Assembly (NCBI GenBank): GCA_016716765.1
Contig: JADJVA010000020.1
Coordinates: 1,240,001-1,304,000 of the forward strand
Length of the DNA stretch: 64,000 bases
From: Bdellovibrionales bacterium
GTDB lineage: Bacteria > Bdellovibrionota > Bdellovibrionia > Bdellovibrionales > UBA1609
Direction of reading: 5' to 3'
Below the pieces are notes generated by a model, which made no database searches, was not told the origin of the DNA, and was given only the letters and a program-made list of their open reading frames with translations. Shown here piece by piece: positions 1-7,786 of this stretch (the first letter of the stretch is position 1; every line of letters starts with the position of its first letter). Position numbers and translations under genes: made by a program.

Positions 1-2
1 CT

Positions 3-2117
3 CAATACCTCGTAAAATTTGGAATGCGTCAACGAGATCCCGATCTGAGGCTCTTCTCCGGCGACTTTACGATCTTGAACAAAGATCAATGCCAACTCCA
101 ATTGAATCAGACCATTCCCGAAGATGCGAGCGTTTGCGTCACGTTTGTTTTCAAATCCAAGTCTCCCCAATTTCACCCTTTCCAGTCAGGTCTACCCCTC
201 TCAGTTGTTGTTCTTTCTGGCGAAGGCTCCGTCATTGCCATTTTTGGAGGAAACCCGATATCCATGCAGGACAGCCTTGAACTTGATTCACACCTGTTTG
301 CAGAGTTCTACGCGGGAGAACCCATCCTTCGCCATATTGTTCAACTTGGCGAAGTTCCCCTCTTCTGCTTGCAGGGCATCACCGCAATTGAGGACAGTGA
401 GTTTCTGGAGCACCGAGGCATAAGCCCCTCGGGATTGTTTCGAGCATTCGCAAAAAATCTCATGCAAGGGCGCTATGCACAGGGCGGCTCAACAATCACC
501 CAGCAACTGATTAAGATCTATTTTTTGAATAGCCAAAAAACTTTGAAAAGAAAAATAACTGAATTGATCATGGCAATATTGCTCGAAACCCGAATTGAAA
601 AAGATAAAATACTTGTCAACTATCTGAATGCTGTTTACATGGGGCAAAATGGTCCTTTTCAGGTCATGGGATTTGGCGCCGCTGCACAACATTATTTCCA
701 AAAGCCAACGAGTGACTTAAACCTTTCAGAATGTGCCCTGCTCTCAGCAATGGTCAACAGTCCTGGAAGATACAGTCCTTTTGCATCCAGCCAAAATGCT
801 ATGAAACGCCGCCAAAAAGTTTTAGACCGCATGCTCGAAATGAAGATGATTGACCAGGAGCAGGCTAAGCAAGCCAACGAATTCCCCCTTCCTGAGCGAC
901 CTCCACGTTCTTTGACCGACCCCGCTCCCTATTTTGTCCAATCCGTCGAGCGAGAAATACAATCCCTTCAAATTGACTCCAGTAATGGCCTACGGATTTT
1001 CACGACTCTTGACGAAAAGTCTCAGGAAAAAGCTCAGCAGACAATTGGGCAGCAAATCGAAAGACTGGAAAGGGACTTCAAATCACTCGCTCAGCTCAAA
1101 GCCAAGGGGAAAGAACTCCAAGCTACTTTGATTTCAGTGAACGTGGCCAGCGGAGACATCATGGCTCTCGTTGGCGGAAGAAGTTATAAAAGGACACAGT
1201 TCAATCGAGCGATTGATGGGCACCGACAAGTAGGCTCCATCATGAAGCCATTTGTTTATTTGGCTGCGCTAGAATCACGCACATCCGAAGGAGAATTTTA
1301 CAACCCTCTCACTCCCGTTCTCGATGAAGCTTTTGTCTACAAGCAAGGTGGACAGAAGTGGTCTCCTGAAAACTACGATAAGAAATTTCTTGGAACAATC
1401 CCTTTGTTTGCTGCCCTAAAAAACTCAATTAACTCGGCGACCGCAAAACTGGGCCTTGAGGTAGGTCTAGGAACGATCCTAGACGTCGCTCGTCGTGCGG
1501 GAATAAAATCTCCGATTTCCCTGGTGCCCTCTCTGACCCTTGGGGCCTTCGAGCTTTATCCATCTGAAGTGGCTCAAAGCTACCTTACCTTGGCACGCAT
1601 GGGAAGCTACAAGCCAATCAGTCAAATCCGGCGTATCGAAGATCTCAAAGGAACACTCGTTTACGAACCCAGTCATCAGTCTGAGCAAAGGTTTGCTCCG
1701 GAAAATGCAGCCATTCTTGTTGGGATGATGAAACAAACTGTTTTGGCAGGTACCGCTCGCTCTCTAGCAAACCAAGGTTTTGATTATCCTGCTGCGGGCA
1801 AAACAGGCACGACCAGCGATTCAAAAGACGCCTGGTTTGCTGGCTTTACACCTGAAATTGTCACTGTTGTTTGGGTCGGATACGACGACAATACTCCCCA
1901 TGGCCTCACCGGTGCCTCGGGTGCCCTGCCTATTTGGGCAGACTACATGAAAGCTGAATCACAACGAAGACCCAAGCGGGATTTTGACTGGCCCGAAGGA
2001 ACCGTTCTTTACCCCCTTTCAGTTATGAGATACAATTCAATCCTCAAGTATCCCGAGGATCTTCCCTTAACGGAATTTAACCTGGTCTTCCGAACAGGTG
2101 AACAGCCGGGCTTCTAG
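3..2117 (+). CDS. mrcB: Penicillin-binding protein 1B-type bifunctional peptidoglycan synthase, 5' end outside window
   Basis: Class A PBP that polymerises lipid II (glycosyltransferase) and cross-links the stem peptides (transpeptidase) at the outer face of the inner membrane. The reading frame is open to the left edge, so the cytoplasmic tail, TM helix and part of the N-terminal region are cut off; 704 residues are visible. A UB2H-like region comes first, as in PBP1B. The GT51 domain follows, with the catalytic Glu in AIEDSEFLEHRG, the GGSTITQQL motif and a GQNGPFQVMGFG stretch typical of PBP1B rather than PBP1A. The transpeptidase has the nucleophile Ser in GSIMKPF (codon 1236-1238), an SxN-type motif in KNSINSA and the KTGTT box (from 1800). 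No lesion is visible. An internal ATG at 24 exists, but homology continues upstream of it, so it is not the start. Confidence 0.93.
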   Translation, partial: QYLVKFGMRQRDPDLRLFSGDFTILNKDQCQLQLNQTIPEDASVCVTFVFKSKSPQFHPFQSGLPLSVVVLSGEGSVIAIFGGNPISMQDSLELDSHLFAEFYAGEPILRHIVQLGEVPLFCLQGITAIEDSEFLEHRGISPSGLFRAFAKNLMQGRYAQGGSTITQQLIKIYFLNSQKTLKRKITELIMAILLETRIEKDKILVNYLNAVYMGQNGPFQVMGFGAAAQHYFQKPTSDLNLSECALLSAMVNSPGRYSPFASSQNAMKRRQKVLDRMLEMKMIDQEQAKQANEFPLPERPPRSLTDPAPYFVQSVEREIQSLQIDSSNGLRIFTTLDEKSQEKAQQTIGQQIERLERDFKSLAQLKAKGKELQATLISVNVASGDIMALVGGRSYKRTQFNRAIDGHRQVGSIMKPFVYLAALESRTSEGEFYNPLTPVLDEAFVYKQGGQKWSPENYDKKFLGTIPLFAALKNSINSATAKLGLEVGLGTILDVARRAGIKSPISLVPSLTLGAFELYPSEVAQSYLTLARMGSYKPISQIRRIEDLKGTLVYEPSHQSEQRFAPENAAILVGMMKQTVLAGTARSLANQGFDYPAAGKTGTTSDSKDAWFAGFTPEIVTVVWVGYDDNTPHGLTGASGALPIWADYMKAESQRRPKRDFDWPEGTVLYPLSVMRYNSILKYPEDLPLTEFNLVFRTGEQPGF

Positions 2118-2187
2118 CCCTCCCCATTTTCTGAGATGAATTCTTGCTCGTTTAAGGGCAGGCCCTCTTTCCTCCGATAGGAGGTTT

Positions 2188-2679
2188 GTGTTCCACTTCA
2201 AGATTTGCCTAATTGCTATTATTACTTTTTTAAGATGGGAACCTTTTGCATGGTCCCAAGAACACGCCACTCGCAATCTCAAGGGACTCTCGCTCAAGAA
2301 AGAAGCCCTCGTCCGCCAAAGGCAAGATCACTCGCTCGGTGAGTTATCTCAACCGGCTTCTCGACCTGAGGTCAAGCCCGCTCCGCATCTCGCCAACGAG
2401 GCCACACCCACTCCAGTGATTCGGGCGATTCCAAGGCGACTCCCTAAAAAGCGGGGACCCGCCTCAATCAACGCGGGCAGCAGAACCCTGAAAAATCCTT
2501 GCCCTTTCTATTTTTATCCAAATCCTCTTGATTCCGAGGCGGGAAAACTCAAAGCAGGCACTAAAATCTGGCTGGAAGGCATTGATTCAGAATGGATGAG
2601 AGGATTTATCAAAAGAAAATCCATCTATGTCCCCGCCAAATGCATTGAACAGGAATCAGAAACGACGACTGCCGAGTAA
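2188..2679 (+). CDS. Hypothetical exported protein with SH3-like C-terminus
   Basis: 163 residues from a GTG start preceded by TAGGAGG. The N-terminus (residues 1-23) has a hydrophobic stretch ending near AWSQ, which looks like a Sec signal peptide. A basic, proline-rich middle (about 30-100) is followed by a compact C-terminal segment (about 105-155: NPCPFYFYPN...GTKIWLEGID...YVPAKC) whose spacing resembles a bacterial SH3 fold with two cysteines that could pair in the periplasm. The gene starts about 70 nt after the PBP gene on the same strand. A role in the cell wall is only a guess from that neighbour. Confidence 0.6.
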   Translation: MFHFKICLIAIITFLRWEPFAWSQEHATRNLKGLSLKKEALVRQRQDHSLGELSQPASRPEVKPAPHLANEATPTPVIRAIPRRLPKKRGPASINAGSRTLKNPCPFYFYPNPLDSEAGKLKAGTKIWLEGIDSEWMRGFIKRKSIYVPAKCIEQESETTTAE

Positions 2680-2720
2680 GAAGGCCAATGACAGCTCGCC
2701 ATTGGCCACTCTTTGACAAC

Positions 2721-2948
2721 TCACTTTGAAGATTTCTCTTTCTCTCCAAGCTTTTCTTTTTCTGAACACTTTTCTTTTTCTGAACATTTCTCTTTGTCCC
2801 CGCACTTGTCACAGCTCATGCACTTTGAGCTCTCTGTCCCACGATCTTTTCCACAAGAGTGGTGACCAAAATGCCCACAAGAGGCGGTTAAAAATAAGAC
2901 GAAAAAATTAACTGCAATGAAAAACACTAGATTTTTTGACTTGTTCAT
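2721..2948 (-). CDS. Small Cys/His/Lys-rich lipoprotein with EK repeats
   Basis: 75 residues, ATG start with AAAGGAGAG upstream. The hydrophobic signal (residues 5-22) ends in TASC, a slightly atypical lipobox, so the mature protein would start at Cys24. The rest is nearly pure Cys/His/Lys/Glu: GHFGHHSCG, then CxxCxxC-like spacing (KCMSCDKCG), then tandem copies of the hexapeptide EKEKCS and variants. Such composition suggests metal binding or a low-complexity envelope tether; no family is recognised. It is convergent with the preceding gene and stands alone. Confidence 0.55.
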   Translation of the reverse strand: MNKSKNLVFFIAVNFFVLFLTASCGHFGHHSCGKDRGTESSKCMSCDKCGDKEKCSEKEKCSEKEKLGEKEKSSK

Positions 2949-3082
2949 AGGCTCTCCTTTGGTTCAAAGGTCGAGTACATCCCAAAGTCCCTTCGCAATC
3001 AAGTCGTCACTTGGCAAATGGAGAGAATTCCAGACCGCAGCGAAGATCGGACCTGGACTCACCAACCATCTCGAGCGAATTT

Positions 3083-3114
3083 AGCCTCCATCATAGCCTC
3101 CATCATAGCCTCCT
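3083..3114. repeat. Tandem repeat, 12-nt unit, 2.7 copies
   Basis: The unit TAGCCTCCATCA occurs at 3083-3094 and 3095-3106, and its first eight bases again at 3107-3114, with no mismatches. It lies in non-coding DNA and could vary in copy number. Confidence 0.85.
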
Positions 3115-3145
3115 TCTCTGTGACGTTTTCAGTCATTCATTTGAA

Positions 3146-3162
3146 GGGAAATGACATTTCCC
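3146..3162. promoter_or_regulatory. Perfect palindrome, operator-like
   Basis: GGGAAATG, a central A, then CATTTCCC: 8-bp arms around a single base. A one-base loop cannot make a good RNA hairpin, so a dimeric DNA-binding protein site is the more natural reading. It lies about 95 nt upstream of the lipoprotein start at 3257. Confidence 0.35.
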
Positions 3163-3256
3163 GGCAAAAGAAAGGGCCACCCGCCAGCTGAAGCTTAAGG
3201 AGTCTCCGCAAGGATGGGTACAGGGATTGCACTTTTTCGCGCTGATTGGAGTGTTT

Positions 3257-4256
3257 ATGAATACATACCCTAATTTTATATCGTCTGTTCTTGTGGGAAC
3301 CCTTCTTTTTAATTTGGCTCTCATTGGTTGCGGACCAGACAATGGGAAGCGAAGGGAAAGGATCCGAAAGGACCAAGGAGTTGCGGGTAAGCAATTGGCA
3401 GTCAAGCCGGCCGATGCGGCAGCCAACGGCCGATCCTTCGAAACAGCCACCAGCAGCAACGGCTGATCCTTCGAAACAAGTAGGGGCACCTCCACCAGAC
3501 ATTCAGCAAAAGGCGCAACCTGGTGTCGTCCCCGGCGACAGCTCTGCGCTACCGCCGGCCACAAAAGATACAGCGCTGGTGCCGCCCACTGGTGAGAATC
3601 AATCAGTAAGCGCCGAAATCGAAAAAAGGCTTAAGGTTTTTCAAACAGATCAGGCGATTTTAGTTAAAGATATCCCTGAAGGACAATTTGGTCTCGCTAA
3701 GATATTTGGAAAAATAACTTACGAAGAGATTCCCAATTTCCAAGCACTTTTAATTTCAAACCCGATCTGTCAGGATGACACATGTTCAAAAGTGGAGTTT
3801 GCGCAGAAGGAGTTTTTAATTAATTACTCGAACCATGGTAGCCCAATCCCATTGACCAGCAAGTTGACAATTCCCTTCGTCATCAAGAAGGATTCTGCTG
3901 GCCTTGTTGCTTTCGAAAAAGATATCGGCCTTAAGTATGAAATTGAAAATGGAAACCTCGGAAAAGACATTGGAAAATTGGATCAAATCAGCGGTCCAAC
4001 GAGTGGTGCTTCCACCAACTCCGGGGGAGTTCTTGCCATCACTCTGAATGATAGAGACCCCAAATTGACAATACCAAGCGACTCTGATGGTGTTACCTAT
4101 AAGGTCGGCTCCGGTCCAGATTCCGGTGCCGAAATATCATTTGCAGTAGCTCAAAATGACGTCAGCGAAATCCGCGTGTTTGTCGATCTCCCTAAAAAGA
4201 ATAAAACAATCAGCAATTTTGTTTTGATCTATCAAAAGCCAAGCCCGTCCAAGTAG
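3257..4256 (+). pseudogene. Lipoprotein gene with apparent frameshift (or sequencing error)
   Basis: Two overlapping frames make one sensible protein. The first, from ATG 3257, gives a lipoprotein signal (MNTYPNFI...LALIGC, lipobox LIGC) and stops at 3466. The second is open from before 3291 to 4256 and carries the mature domain. The Pro/Ala linker in frame two contains two ADPSKQ repeats, so the switch lies upstream of about 3425. One surplus base between about 3340 and 3425 explains it. Removing it gives 333 codons exactly. The C-terminal domain (about 230 residues, with ICQDDTC likely forming a disulfide) is of unknown function. Without a frame switch the mature domain would lack any export signal. 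Confidence 0.6.
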
Positions 4257-4265
4257 GGTCATTTT

Positions 4266-4315
4266 GACACCATAGAAATCCTTTGGTGAAAAATTATCAC
4301 TGGATTCTTGGTGTC
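4266..4315. promoter_or_regulatory. Imperfect inverted repeat upstream of the radical SAM gene
   Basis: GACACCATAGAAATCC (4266-4281) is matched by GGATTCTTGGTGTC (4302-4315), whose complement is GACACCAAGAATCC. The arms pair over about 13 positions with small bulges. It abuts a TATAAT at 4316, so it could be an operator over the promoter or the end-of-transcript hairpin of the lipoprotein gene. No T-run follows, which argues against a terminator. Confidence 0.4.
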
Positions 4316-4321
4316 TATAAT
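4316..4321 (+). promoter_or_regulatory. Putative -10 box (TATAAT) for the radical SAM operon
   Basis: A perfect TATAAT about 60 nt upstream of the radical SAM start. No good -35 lies 16-18 nt upstream (ATTATC at 4293 is weak), so an activator or the neighbouring inverted repeat may contribute. A small hairpin AGGCA-TCTG-TGCCT (4357-4370) sits in the leader just before the start codon. Confidence 0.35.
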
Positions 4322-4380
4322 GAAAATTCCTGCCTATGTGCCACTGGTTTGAATAGAGGCATCTGTGCCTGCTCATTCTG

Positions 4381-5742
4381 GTGGCAAAGAGATTGCTCTA
4401 TGTTCCGTTAGGGAAAGGCCCTGGGGTAAATGTGAACCTAAGACGATTTTACAATTTGGTTGCTCTACGAACCACTTCGGGTGAGTCGATTGGATTTCAT
4501 CCCGGAAGACTTGAGGTGGCATCCCTTGATCCGCAAGCATGGGAGGCATCTGCTCGCCCTTACGACAAGGAATCATCTGCAGTACAGGAGCTTCTCAGTT
4601 GGAGCCAGGAGCCGGCCAACACCCTTCTCTCTGAGAATGGCGCTCAGGTTCAAGTGACAGATTTTTCCTTGAATTTGGCGCAGATCTGCAACCTTCGTTG
4701 CACCTATTGTGGGGCCGGGGACGGAAGCTACGGAGGCCAAAAATTTCGGTCTGACTTAGGCCTCGTCGAAAAGCAATTGAGGGGATTTCTCTCTCGGCTC
4801 ACTTCTGGGGAAACCTTTCGCATTCAGTTTCTGGGCGGAGAACCTCTTTTGTACCCCCATGATCTTGTTAAAATCACGAAGCTTGCCAAAGAAATCGCTC
4901 TCGAAAACGGAGTGAAACTCGAGCTTTCGATTATTACCAACGGCACTCTCATAACAAAAGATATCGCTTCATTTTTAGGCCAGGAAAACTTCCAGGTCAC
5001 ACTCAGCTGGGACGGTCCCTCCGATGTCCAAGATCAATTCCGACCAACTAAGTCTGGCAGTGGCTCGTCAAAAGATGTGCGTCGCGGTCTTGATTTGCTT
5101 TTAGAAAATCGATCGGGTCTGCGTTCTCTTCATGTTAATTCTGTCATGGGAGTCCACAATCAGGACGTCGTGAGTTCTTATGAGTTTTTGAGATCATTTG
5201 ATTTTGATCTCTATAATTTTGGATTTGCCTCGGCAGCTCAGGATGAAGCCGCGTCCTCTAGCTATATCAGAAATATGACGGTTTTGGCTGAGAACGTTTA
5301 CAAATCTGAGGGGATCAACGGACTCGCAAAAATCACCCCCTTCGGTCGCTTTTTGCGAACTCTCGATCAGCAACGACCTGTTAAAAACTTTTGTGGAGCC
5401 GGAAAAAATTTTATTCACTCTGACACCGAAGGACGTCTCTATTCCTGCAATTGGTTCTCCGGAAATTCCAAAGAACAAATCGGAGAAATAGACAAGTTGG
5501 ATTTTTCAAGACGATCTCAGTGGCTCGATCCTCTCACCACTCGCCACAACTGTGGCACCTGTTGGGCCAAAACCCTGTGCGGAGGAGGCTGTGCCTTCGT
5601 TTTTAAAACCAAGAATTCTGACCCAGAGCATCGCGACGAGCAATTTTGTGATCGAATCACCCATCTTGCTGCATTGAGTGTCCTTTATTTTGGAAAAGAA
5701 TTAAAAAAAAGAACCGAAGGAGAAGAAAATGAAACATGTTAA
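4381..5742 (+). CDS. Radical SAM/SPASM-domain peptide maturase
   Basis: 453 residues. An N-terminal domain (1-90) precedes the radical SAM core with C103-x3-C107-x2-C110 (CNLRCTYC), which binds the [4Fe-4S] that cleaves SAM, and the GGEP motif of the family. The C-terminus has a full SPASM signature: C338-x12-G-x4-C356, then C391-x2-C394-x5-C400-x3-C404 and C423, which ligate two auxiliary clusters. Known SPASM proteins install C-S, C-C or other cross-links in ribosomal peptides or mature enzymes. The gene overlaps a 44-codon peptide gene by 14 nt and is followed by a kinase/regulator pair. The GTG start at 4381 has no clear Shine-Dalgarno; GTG 4432, preceded by GGGG, is an alternative. The family is certain; peptide modification is inferred from context. 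Confidence 0.85.
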   Translation: MAKRLLYVPLGKGPGVNVNLRRFYNLVALRTTSGESIGFHPGRLEVASLDPQAWEASARPYDKESSAVQELLSWSQEPANTLLSENGAQVQVTDFSLNLAQICNLRCTYCGAGDGSYGGQKFRSDLGLVEKQLRGFLSRLTSGETFRIQFLGGEPLLYPHDLVKITKLAKEIALENGVKLELSIITNGTLITKDIASFLGQENFQVTLSWDGPSDVQDQFRPTKSGSGSSKDVRRGLDLLLENRSGLRSLHVNSVMGVHNQDVVSSYEFLRSFDFDLYNFGFASAAQDEAASSSYIRNMTVLAENVYKSEGINGLAKITPFGRFLRTLDQQRPVKNFCGAGKNFIHSDTEGRLYSCNWFSGNSKEQIGEIDKLDFSRRSQWLDPLTTRHNCGTCWAKTLCGGGCAFVFKTKNSDPEHRDEQFCDRITHLAALSVLYFGKELKKRTEGEENETC

Positions 5743-5863
5743 AAAACTCAATCCCAAGCCAATCGATAGTGGAACAAACACCACGACTCCAGCCGGAGAA
5801 GGAAGCATTCCGCCCGTTGTGGCAACAGGACCCAACCCCGGCTGCATTCCTCTCGGCACCTAA
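5729..5863 (+). CDS. 44-residue putative RiPP precursor peptide
   Basis: A short gene with an excellent ribosome site (GAAGGAGA, 7 nt before the ATG). It begins inside the last 14 nt of the radical SAM/SPASM gene and so is translationally coupled to it. The peptide starts MKHVKKLNPKPIDSG, a basic leader-like segment. A Thr/Gly/Pro-rich stretch follows, and the peptide ends GPNPGCIPLGT with its only Cys at position 39. It has no signal peptide and no aromatic residues. Position, coupling, size and leader/core look fit the substrate of the SPASM enzyme, with Cys39 or the Thr residues as possible modification sites. No homologue is recognised. Whether it is modified, exported or cleaved is not known; no transporter or protease is adjacent. 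Confidence 0.65.
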   Translation: MKHVKKLNPKPIDSGTNTTTPAGEGSIPPVVATGPNPGCIPLGT

Positions 5864-5879
5864 AAAAATAGAGTACTGA

Positions 5880-7763
5880 GTGAAGATTTGGAGATTATTG
5901 ATTTTACATAAGTCCTGGCTCGCTCCTATGGTGCGAGTCGGGGTGGCGCTTGTCATCGCCTTTCTGCTCACTCAAGTTCCGATGGAATATCTGGAGGCCT
6001 GGACTTACGATCTCAGAGTAAAAACCAAAGCCCTGACTCCTCCCTCAGGCAAACTGGTCCTCATTGCTATTGATCCATTGACTATCGAAGGCCTCAAGCG
6101 TGATCCAAACGCCATGGACCATGTTCGTTTGCTCAATGCACTGAAAATGAGTCGGCCGCGGGCCGTTGTTTATGTCCAGTCACCAAACGATCTTGATGGC
6201 AGCAGCGAAGATTTGAAGGCTTTTGCCCAGGCAGCTAAAAATTTGGACCATTTTTTTGTCGTAGCCAACCAGATTCCTATGAGAGGACAAGAAGATCAAC
6301 TGAGGCTCGAACCACCACTTCAGTCTCTCAAAGTCGTCCCAGGTCCCAAAACTTCAGACTTGACGAGCTTTGCAAAGGACGATGTGACGCGAAGAATGAT
6401 AGTATCCTATCACGGCCTACCCACCGTTCATGCGCTTCTGGCGGACTCCATCTATGGGAAAGACGATGAAGACAAGGGAGCTATCAACCACTACCGCGGA
6501 CTCTTTGAATTCTTCGGAACCGGTCAGAGTTACATTGATTTTCGACCCTCGGGAACATATAAGCCATTATCATTTATTAAAATTCTCCAGGGAGCATATT
6601 CTCCCGATCAGTTTCACGACAAGATCATTTTTGTTGGAACCGATACCATCATGTCTTCCTCGGATTATATACGCACTCCATTTTCGAGAACGGTCGTCGC
6701 AATGAGCACTCTCGAAATGCACGCGAATATGACTGATACTCTCATTAAGAATTCCTCACCTCAGAAGACTTCAGTGTGGCTGGATTCATTGCTGACCGGA
6801 TTGATCTCAGTTTTGACAGTCTTTGTCGTCCTGACGGCCCGACCCGCCAATGGACTCCTTATTTTAGTGACAACATTTTCGATATTTTCTTTGGTTTGTT
6901 ACCTGGCTTTTAACTTCTTTGGGTATTGGGTTGCAATGGCACATCCCATGTTAACTCTCTTTGTTTGTTATTATTTTTTTATTCCCTATCGTCTCATTAT
7001 GGAAAATCGAATGAGTTGGGAATATTTTCAACGAAACCAACTCCTCACCCAAGTGGAAGAGCTTAAGAGCAACTTTCTAAGAATGATGTCTCATGATTTA
7101 AAAACCCCTCTGGCTCGAATTCAGGGAATGACAGAAATGGTGAAGTCGGATTCGAATCCGCTGAGTTTAAAACAGAGAGAAGCTATTGACAGAATCCATC
7201 AGTCGAGCAAGGAACTATCTGATTTTATTAGTTCAATTCTGAGTTTAGGTCGAATCGAATCGAAGGAAATCAAGCTCCAACTAAAAAGTAAGGATATCAA
7301 TACCTTGCTTAGCGAGGTGATTCAACAGTGCGAATACCTTGCTGGCACAAAAAATATTGAGATAATGACCGAATTTGAACCCCTATTTAGTATAAAAATC
7401 GATGAGGACTTGCTTCGTCAGGTATTTACCAACCTCATAGAAAATGCTATCAAGTACAGCCTTGATAACTCGAGAATTTTGGTGAGCACCGAAGAGGTCG
7501 ATGAGACCTTGATTATTCAAGTTGCCGATCATGGAATCGGGATACCTGAGGAAGCCTTACCTCATGTTTTTTCAAAGTTTTATCGGTCATTAGAGGTAAA
7601 GAATTCCTCAGTTAAAGGATCTGGATTGGGGCTTTATTTGGCAAAATATTTTGTGGAATTACATCAGGGAACACTTTCAGTAGAAAGTGAAATTGACAAA
7701 GGATCTACTTTCACTGTGAAGCTTCCGATGGTATTGGAAAGTGACGGGTCTTTGCCGATTTGA
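5880..7763 (+). CDS. CHASE2-domain sensor histidine kinase
   Basis: 627 residues from a GTG start 16 nt after the peptide gene. An N-terminal TM (about 13-31) leads into an extracytoplasmic CHASE2 sensory domain (about 32-290, opening LEAWTYDLRVK and LVLIAIDP). Three more TM helices follow (about 300-375), then HisKA with His405 in SHDLKTPLAR and an HATPase with N-box (NLIENAIKYS), G1 (DHGIGIPEE) and G2 (GSGLGLYLA). CHASE2 domains bind signals outside the cytoplasm, but their ligands are mostly unknown. The kinase is followed at 24 nt by an NtrC-type regulator, its obvious phospho-partner. Sitting behind the SPASM enzyme and its peptide, it could sense the modified peptide, but this is inference. 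Confidence 0.88.
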   Translation: MKIWRLLILHKSWLAPMVRVGVALVIAFLLTQVPMEYLEAWTYDLRVKTKALTPPSGKLVLIAIDPLTIEGLKRDPNAMDHVRLLNALKMSRPRAVVYVQSPNDLDGSSEDLKAFAQAAKNLDHFFVVANQIPMRGQEDQLRLEPPLQSLKVVPGPKTSDLTSFAKDDVTRRMIVSYHGLPTVHALLADSIYGKDDEDKGAINHYRGLFEFFGTGQSYIDFRPSGTYKPLSFIKILQGAYSPDQFHDKIIFVGTDTIMSSSDYIRTPFSRTVVAMSTLEMHANMTDTLIKNSSPQKTSVWLDSLLTGLISVLTVFVVLTARPANGLLILVTTFSIFSLVCYLAFNFFGYWVAMAHPMLTLFVCYYFFIPYRLIMENRMSWEYFQRNQLLTQVEELKSNFLRMMSHDLKTPLARIQGMTEMVKSDSNPLSLKQREAIDRIHQSSKELSDFISSILSLGRIESKEIKLQLKSKDINTLLSEVIQQCEYLAGTKNIEIMTEFEPLFSIKIDEDLLRQVFTNLIENAIKYSLDNSRILVSTEEVDETLIIQVADHGIGIPEEALPHVFSKFYRSLEVKNSSVKGSGLGLYLAKYFVELHQGTLSVESEIDKGSTFTVKLPMVLESDGSLPI

Positions 7764-7786
7764 GCTTTGAACTGAAGGAGATCAAG

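Larger units (their letters stand above)
2949..3256. other. Intergenic region with short repeats
   Basis: 308 nt between the diverging small lipoprotein gene and the next lipoprotein gene. It holds a 12-nt tandem repeat and a perfect 17-nt inverted repeat, listed separately. I see no RNA gene and no convincing -35/-10 pair. A 143-codon minus-strand frame reaching from 3133 into the next gene is not believed. Confidence 0.5.

Noticed and set aside
3133..3564. 143-codon minus-strand frame
   Set aside because: It lies antisense to the lipoprotein gene, has no ribosome site or recognisable domain, and exists because of the Pro/Ala-rich codons on the other strand.
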